Shown piece by piece: positions 59,353-64,000 of a DNA stretch of 64,000 nt (its first letter is position 1; the number at the start of each line of letters is the position of its first letter). The notes under the pieces are model-generated. The model saw only the letters and a list, made by a program, of their open reading frames with translations, did not search any database and had not been told where the DNA came from. Source of the stretch: JAOUGY01 sp963792365 (GTDB lineage Bacteria > Actinomycetota > Acidimicrobiia > Spongiisociales > ZC4RG35). The position numbers and the translations under genes were made by a program. The DNA lies in NCBI GenBank assembly GCA_963792365.1, contig CAWBVW010000007.1:124001-188000 (forward strand). The letters run 5' to 3'.

Positions 59353-59613
59353 TCAGTTGCGGGCTCGGCGAACGATCTCGAGAACCTCTCGAAGCGAAAC
59401 AGGCTGCCCGCTCCTGTCCCACCATTTTTCTTCGCAGCGGTGGCACGAGAAGAAGTCGATCTCGATGTCCTCGATTCGATTCTTGATCTCGATGACATCC
59501 TCGGCACCACATTGTGGACACTGCATGATCAGGGCATCCCCGTTCTCTCGATCCAGCATGATATCGGGATTCGAAAATAGTTCGAGGCGGGCCCTCCCAT
59601 CGTCATTCCTCAT
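59353..59613 (-). CDS. Small zinc-ribbon protein
   Basis: This 86-residue protein has MQCPQCGAEDVIEI and FFSCHRCEEKWWDR, a two-CxxC zinc ribbon. Its ATG at 59613 overlaps the upstream gene by 11 nt (the upstream stop is at 59603-59605), which strongly suggests coupled translation. No family is recognised beyond the ribbon; it may bind nucleic acid or protein. Confidence 0.78.
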   Translation of the reverse strand: MRNDDGRARLELFSNPDIMLDRENGDALIMQCPQCGAEDVIEIKNRIEDIEIDFFSCHRCEEKWWDRSGQPVSLREVLEIVRRARN

Positions 59614-59869
59614 CGAGCAGCCGACCGATGTACCGGGACCGCCGCCTTCCTGCCTCAGTCCAGTAGGCATACCAGTACGGGCCGTGAGGGCACGACGTGC
59701 AGCCGGCCTTCCCACACTTGACCTCGCGTTGTCTCAGTCGAACCGTGGGTTCCGAACCGACGGTCACACCGCTCTTCTCCAGGCGGGCGCGGGCGAGTAT
59801 GAACAACCGCCGGAGCTCTGGCTCGTCGAGGTCGCGAACGGCGTCGAGCAGATCGCGATCGAGGCTCAC
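59603..59869 (-). CDS. Small cysteine-containing protein, function unknown
   Basis: This 88-residue protein has a helical N-terminus with DEPELRRLFILARARLEKSG and a conserved-looking KCGKAGCTSCPHGPYWYAYW, then GRRRSRYIGRLLDEE. The CGKxGCxxCPHGPYWYxYW motif is seen in small proteins of mobile and chromosomal contexts. It overlaps the following zinc-ribbon gene by 11 nt and lies 3 nt from the DUF3499 gene end. Confidence 0.75.
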   Translation of the reverse strand: MSLDRDLLDAVRDLDEPELRRLFILARARLEKSGVTVGSEPTVRLRQREVKCGKAGCTSCPHGPYWYAYWTEAGRRRSRYIGRLLDEE

Positions 59870-59872
59870 GGG

Positions 59873-60106
59873 TCAGGCGACACCGGTGCTGGCAGCCGGC
59901 GAGAAGAGCCGCGTCACGTTCCGACGATCTGTGAGGGTCCACCCCATGGGCGGGGTCAGACGGTCGGCGTGCGTCGTGCACAGGCTGTATCCGGCCCCGA
60001 GGTCGGGCGGACAATCGAACTCGACCACCGCCACCGAGCGGGCGTCGTAGTCGAAGGTCATCACGGCAGCAGCGGGCGTCGAACAGCGAACGCACATCGT
60101 CATCAT
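59873..60106 (-). CDS. DUF3499 family protein
   Basis: This 77-residue protein has MCVRCSTPAAAVMTFDYDAR, then YSLCTTHADRLTPPMGW, the two-cysteine-pair pattern of DUF3499, a small actinobacterial family of unknown function usually near manB and ahcY. Consecutive ATGs at 60106 and 60103 make the exact start uncertain by one residue. Confidence 0.85.
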   Translation of the reverse strand: MMTMCVRCSTPAAAVMTFDYDARSVAVVEFDCPPDLGAGYSLCTTHADRLTPPMGWTLTDRRNVTRLFSPAASTGVA

Positions 60107-60141
60107 CGTGACGGGGACGGTAGGCGACCGGCGGGCGCCGT

Positions 60142-60507
60142 TCAAGGATCTCGAAACCAGCGACGAAGGCGGGCGGCACTCACCACACCATCGGTCCGCC
60201 AGGTCCGACCTCCGGAATCGGACCAGAAGAACACCGGAACCTTTTCGACACGGGCCTTGGCGAACGCATCCGGCGACTCCTCCCACACGAGTTCGACCAG
60301 ACCTGCGACCTGAGTTTCGGCAAGCACACGCCGCGCCCTGCCGCACGACGCACAGCGCTCGGATGTGAACAACACCGGAGGTTCGATCCCCGCTGGGAGC
60401 GTCGCCCGACGACGCCGTACCGCTACTCCGCGCCGGACGACCCAGGCCCACGTCAGGGCAAGTGCCACAACCCCGACGACCAGCGCCAGCCGGAAGACCG
60501 GAGTCAC
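60142..60507 (-). CDS. Membrane-anchored thioredoxin-like protein
   Basis: This 121-residue protein has one N-terminal membrane helix (about 7-25), a short basic linker and a thioredoxin-like fold with the redox motif CASC in FTSERCASCGRARRVL, followed by KVPVFFW, matching the cis-Pro strand. It may act as a thiol-disulfide or redox adaptor at the membrane. It follows the DUF5719 gene with 7 nt between them. Confidence 0.82.
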   Translation of the reverse strand: MTPVFRLALVVGVVALALTWAWVVRRGVAVRRRRATLPAGIEPPVLFTSERCASCGRARRVLAETQVAGLVELVWEESPDAFAKARVEKVPVFFWSDSGGRTWRTDGVVSAARLRRWFRDP

Positions 60508-60514
60508 GACATTC

Positions 60515-61801
60515 TCATTCGCCCAGCGCGGCCAGAGGTCCGCCCGTGGCGAGCGAGAAGCCGCCGGCTCGGCTGGACCACATCACAGCGATCTCAGAAG
60601 AGGACCTCACGAGCATTCCCGCCCCGGCCGCCTCCATGGGGACCGAGACGGCGGCGCCCGGTGGAACCGTCGAAGATCGTGCCGGCTGGCCTTCCGCAAG
60701 CGGCTGAAACACCAGCTCCGCCTCGACCTCGCCAGGATTGAACACCCAGGCCCTCGAGTTCTCGAACGAGCCAGAGCCCGGGAGGATCCACTCACTCGAC
60801 AAGGTCGTGGCCGGTGACACCGCCCTCGTCGAAGCCCCATCCACGACCACACCCACTGCCACCAGGCCATCCGAGCTCACGCGGAGACCGATCGGCGCCC
60901 CACCCAGGTCGGCCAGGGGGATGTCGAGTTGTGAACGAGGTGCAACGACGCCCTCGAACACTGCCTCGGTCACGTCACCGGCGGAATAGCCGTCTATTTG
61001 AATGTTCACGGGCAGCGGACTGTCGGTGGCCACCACCAGTCGGGCAGACGAGTCTTTCACCGTCAGGACCGGAAGCCACCAGTCCTGTGCGAGCGGAACG
61101 GCCTCCACGAACGCGTCGTCTTCCGAAGTCGTCTGGAGCAATGCGGCGTGGACGGCTCCTCGTTGTGGTTCGAGGCGAACCGAGAGCGATTGACGAAGCG
61201 GAAGCAGCGAGGACACCTGTCGGACGACCGTGCCACCGGCTGGCACCAGAATCGACGCTATCTCGGAGGCCGAGTCGTCACCGTTCTCGCTACTGGATCC
61301 CACCGACACCACGGCGTCGATGGCATACGGGTTGGTCATGACCAGGTCCAGCGTTTCGCCGCTCATCGTGGAGCCACCGATCGCTATAACCGACTCGGTC
61401 GAGGCCGACGTGCAACCGGCCGCCGACGCGGTACCGTCGCCAACCATCACCACTGCGGCTGAAGCATCCGGCGACGGCATCTCGGTGAGCACACCGACGA
61501 TCCCTGCCGCACCTACGTCGGTCATGTCGATGACTGCTCCGCCAGACGGATCGATCGACCCCGTCACCGTCGCATCTGCGTTCCCGGGTACCCGTGTGAA
61601 CCTCAGATCACCGCGAACGACGGATCCCACCGCCAGGATCGCATCCGTCGACCGCTCGCTCCGTCCCACGCACCCGACGAATGCAGCACGCTCCGGCTCG
61701 AAGCCCACATCAGAGGACACAGCAGGTTCTGCTGGACGGATCATCCACGCCGATGCCGCCAGCACCACCACGAGGACCGCTTGGACTCCACGACGGATCA
61801 T
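60515..61801 (-). CDS. DUF5719 family secreted protein
   Basis: This 428-residue protein has an N-terminal signal anchor (about 5-22) and an extracytoplasmic beta-rich body with repeated LxxPAGGTVxRQV and NPGEVEAELVFQPL segments, typical of DUF5719. In actinobacteria it is encoded after the large GT2 membrane protein, as here. Its ATG at 61801 overlaps that gene's stop as ATGA. Function is unknown; an envelope role with the glycosyltransferase is likely. Confidence 0.85.
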   Translation of the reverse strand: MIRRGVQAVLVVVLAASAWMIRPAEPAVSSDVGFEPERAAFVGCVGRSERSTDAILAVGSVVRGDLRFTRVPGNADATVTGSIDPSGGAVIDMTDVGAAGIVGVLTEMPSPDASAAVVMVGDGTASAAGCTSASTESVIAIGGSTMSGETLDLVMTNPYAIDAVVSVGSSSENGDDSASEIASILVPAGGTVVRQVSSLLPLRQSLSVRLEPQRGAVHAALLQTTSEDDAFVEAVPLAQDWWLPVLTVKDSSARLVVATDSPLPVNIQIDGYSAGDVTEAVFEGVVAPRSQLDIPLADLGGAPIGLRVSSDGLVAVGVVVDGASTRAVSPATTLSSEWILPGSGSFENSRAWVFNPGEVEAELVFQPLAEGQPARSSTVPPGAAVSVPMEAAGAGMLVRSSSEIAVMWSSRAGGFSLATGGPLAALGE

Positions 61802-64000
61802 CGTTGCTCTCTCCCCCAAAACGCCAGAGCGGCAGCGGCAAGCAGGACGAATGCCGAGGCCATGGCCAAGCCTGCTCGCAGCCCGTCCGCCCGATAGGAG
61901 ACAACGCCGTCGACAGCCGACACTTCGTTCGCCCAGTCGGACTGCCTCCAGTCCGGCGTCCAACCCGGATCCGCATTGTCTGCGACGCGCACTCGAGCGT
62001 CGGACCCCGGGCCAGTGGCGCCGGCCCGTGTCGATACCCATGAGCCAGACGGCTCCTCCGCGCGCGGACGGGAGGACAGGTTCTCGTACACGGTCCAGCC
62101 TTCGAACCGCTGTCGTTCCGCGAGGTCGACCTGTGCTGCCAGCACCGCCGTCAACGGGACATCATCGGAGACCACGAGCCATCGAACCGCATACTCGCCA
62201 AGCAACTCTCCGGGTCGGGCACTCACGCCTCGATCGAGTTGGGAGAGCGTCGACTCGAGGGCACGATCGCCGATGCGGGGCGATGCCAGCCATGCCTGAT
62301 CCAGGGTGGGCCGCGCGCCGGTGATCAGCCGGTATGCATATTCCTCGCCTTGGCGGTACTCGCCGGGCAGATCGTCGGCTGCTCCCACGAGCAGCACTCG
62401 TCCGGGTCCTGTGCTGGACTGCAACTCGTCGATGAACGCCAAACGGTCGGACCACCCTCGGTCCGGCATGCCCCCGACACCATCGAGGACAGCGGGCGCC
62501 GAAAACGCCAAGAGCACGATCACCGCGACCACCGCGAGACCTTGACCCGCCACGTTCGGTCCGCCGGACTCGAAGTCGAGATGGAGCGCGCCGCCCACCA
62601 CGAACGCAGCGCCGAGGGACGCCAGTGCCACCACCGCCACGAGTACCTCACCCTTGGCCTGCGGCAATGCGGCCAGCAGCAGCGCCGCCCCCACCATCGC
62701 ACCGCCCCACCCGGCGACCTTGGCGTTGGCCGATCGGCCGAACAGGGACGCAAAGAGCGCTGCTGTCAGCAGCGCAAGTGCCACAACGGGGGATGGCCAC
62801 AGGTCGCCGGCGAGTACGTCCAGCGTAAGGGCACTCCCAGGCACACCGAGCAGGTACGGGGCGACGACGTCGGCACCGGCGACGAGCGCGATGAGCGACC
62901 ACCAGAGGGCGGTGTGCCGCACGCCTGAGCGGGACATGATGGGGATGGCCAGCGCCACGACAACCAGCGGAACGGCCACCGCCGCCGGGGCGAATGCCGC
63001 CGTCAGCCCGGCGGCCATCACGATTCTCGCCACCTTTCCGATGGTCCTCCGTCCCGAACCTTCGGGATGGTCGATCACGGCGTCTACCAGCCACGGCAGA
63101 GCCCCCAGGCCCGCGAGTCCCGGCCAATACGCGTCAGAGGTGTAGACCATGGCGAACGGTCCGAGCAGGTAGGCGACGCCCGCCAACCATTTGGCTGCGC
63201 CACCCACGCCGAGTCTCGAGAGCAGCCGTGCCACTCCCCATACTCCACCCACGACCACGGCAAGCGTCACCAGACCGAGCGCACCCGTCCAGCCGCCGAG
63301 CAACCACTGCACGGTTGCCGCGAGCGCCGCTGCTGGATGCAGGGTCTCGGTGCTCCCCAAGCCTGCGGGGTTCCAACCGCCCGCATAGGACCGGATGACG
63401 GATCCCGCCTCGGGATGGAGCGGAAGCCAGAAACCCTCGCCGACCGCCGCTCCAAGGATCAGTCCGCGGGTCCCCAGCCCCACGACCAGCGCAGTGATGA
63501 TCAAGCCGACCGGACCGGCCACCGAGACCTCACGCTCGAGCTCGTCCTCGGTGACGACGCCTGGCTCCTGGTCGATGAACCAACCGAATCTCGAGGCCAG
63601 ATCGGCACCCAGCGCCCGCATTCGGACCGAGCCGGAAACCTGATATCGAAACAGCTCCTCGTCACCCGTTGCCCGTATCGCCCTCACCGCGTTGCGGGCG
63701 GCCAAAGTCGAGGGGAGCCGGGCCAGGTTCCAAGCGCTGGCGCGCATCAGGTCGGTGAACGGCTTGACCTCGCCGAGGACGAGCCGGGCGATCGCGTCGA
63801 CCAGGCCGAGTACCCACCCGGCCGGCATCGCCCACAGCAGCGTGATCCACCGATATGCCTTGAGCATGGCCCGCATCCGGCCGGCCCGCTCTCGCCAACC
63901 TGCATCCTCGTGTTGGCACCGGTGAAGATGGAGGACCTCTGACGACGGCGCAACCATCACGCGACCACCTGCGATGCGAGCACGCTGGGAGAGGTCGAGA
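61798..64000 (-). CDS. Large membrane glycosyltransferase family 2 protein, C-terminal part (runs off the window)
   Basis: The frame is open to the window end, giving at least 733 residues. The first visible residues, LDLSQRARIAGGRVMVAPSS, are the end of a GT-A family 2 catalytic domain. A linker with a membrane segment follows (about 45-75), then a block of roughly ten helices and a C-terminal extracytoplasmic region ending with one helix. That matches the ~1000-residue actinobacterial GT2-membrane fusion upstream of DUF5719. It probably glycosylates a cell-envelope acceptor. The apparent GTG at 63960 is internal. Confidence 0.85.
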   Translation of the reverse strand, partial: LDLSQRARIAGGRVMVAPSSEVLHLHRCQHEDAGWRERAGRMRAMLKAYRWITLLWAMPAGWVLGLVDAIARLVLGEVKPFTDLMRASAWNLARLPSTLAARNAVRAIRATGDEELFRYQVSGSVRMRALGADLASRFGWFIDQEPGVVTEDELEREVSVAGPVGLIITALVVGLGTRGLILGAAVGEGFWLPLHPEAGSVIRSYAGGWNPAGLGSTETLHPAAALAATVQWLLGGWTGALGLVTLAVVVGGVWGVARLLSRLGVGGAAKWLAGVAYLLGPFAMVYTSDAYWPGLAGLGALPWLVDAVIDHPEGSGRRTIGKVARIVMAAGLTAAFAPAAVAVPLVVVALAIPIMSRSGVRHTALWWSLIALVAGADVVAPYLLGVPGSALTLDVLAGDLWPSPVVALALLTAALFASLFGRSANAKVAGWGGAMVGAALLLAALPQAKGEVLVAVVALASLGAAFVVGGALHLDFESGGPNVAGQGLAVVAVIVLLAFSAPAVLDGVGGMPDRGWSDRLAFIDELQSSTGPGRVLLVGAADDLPGEYRQGEEYAYRLITGARPTLDQAWLASPRIGDRALESTLSQLDRGVSARPGELLGEYAVRWLVVSDDVPLTAVLAAQVDLAERQRFEGWTVYENLSSRPRAEEPSGSWVSTRAGATGPGSDARVRVADNADPGWTPDWRQSDWANEVSAVDGVVSYRADGLRAGLAMASAFVLLAAAALAFWGREQR

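Noticed and set aside
63838..63960. GTG at 63960 as the start of the last protein
   Set aside because: The frame stays open to the window end and the upstream residues continue the GT2 domain, so the gene is partial.

Overview
The window comes from a high-GC Gram-positive bacterium of the Actinomycetota. Evidence includes families largely confined to that phylum (DUF3499, DUF5719, an Rv2578c-type radical SAM protein, a long-form HPF), many start codons with a -10 box only 6-8 nt upstream (leaderless mRNAs), and a mycobacterial-type SOS box. A complete mreBCD/PBP2/RodA elongation cluster implies a rod-shaped cell. The gene mix and intergenic repeats make class Acidimicrobiia my best guess, but this is an inference from one window.

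Layout. 1-17700 is almost entirely minus-strand housekeeping genes: rplU (partial), RNase E/G, thymidine kinase, rodA-mrdA-mreD-mreC-mreB, ndk, folC, valS, clpX-clpP-tig. Five copies of a 240-300 bp multi-hairpin repeat lie in the gaps of this block, each touching the stop codon of the gene on its right. 17776-20023 is a tRNA island (His, Arg, Gly, Pro, Lys, Leu) holding two decayed genes. 20201-37712 is a mixed metabolic region: a secreted propeller-like protein, SDR, 2-hydroxyacid dehydrogenase, hydrolase, rdgB-rph-MBL-pdxH, acyl-CoA dehydrogenase, tyrosine phenol-lyase, an SOS-controlled radical SAM protein with a YbaK deacylase, a duplicated Fe-S nuclease-like protein, ferredoxin and xylose isomerase. 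37736-38842 holds remnants of livG, livF and an acyl-CoA synthetase. 39024-47812 is a translation, secretion and division block: tmRNA, smpB, an M23 hydrolase, ftsX, ftsE, prfB (with its +1 frameshift) and secA. 47964-54234 has a response regulator with HPF, comF, ahcY, trm112, phosphomannomutase and a Cys-repeat lipoprotein. 54315-64000 has malic enzyme and a cell-envelope glycosylation cluster ending in a GT2 membrane protein that runs off the window.

How the genes work together. MreBCD, PBP2 and RodA build the lateral wall. FtsEX, with the coiled-coil M23 hydrolase encoded in the same overlapping operon, should control septal hydrolysis. ClpXP and trigger factor handle protein quality control, and tmRNA/SmpB rescues stalled ribosomes. 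Many neighbours share ATGA or TGATG stop/start overlaps, indicating translational coupling.

The most unusual feature is the intergenic repeat family. Two copies form a perfect 150-bp inverted repeat around tdk, and two others form a perfect 159-bp inverted repeat around ndk. Both nucleotide-kinase genes are therefore flanked by long identical inverted arms, while the two pairs differ from each other.
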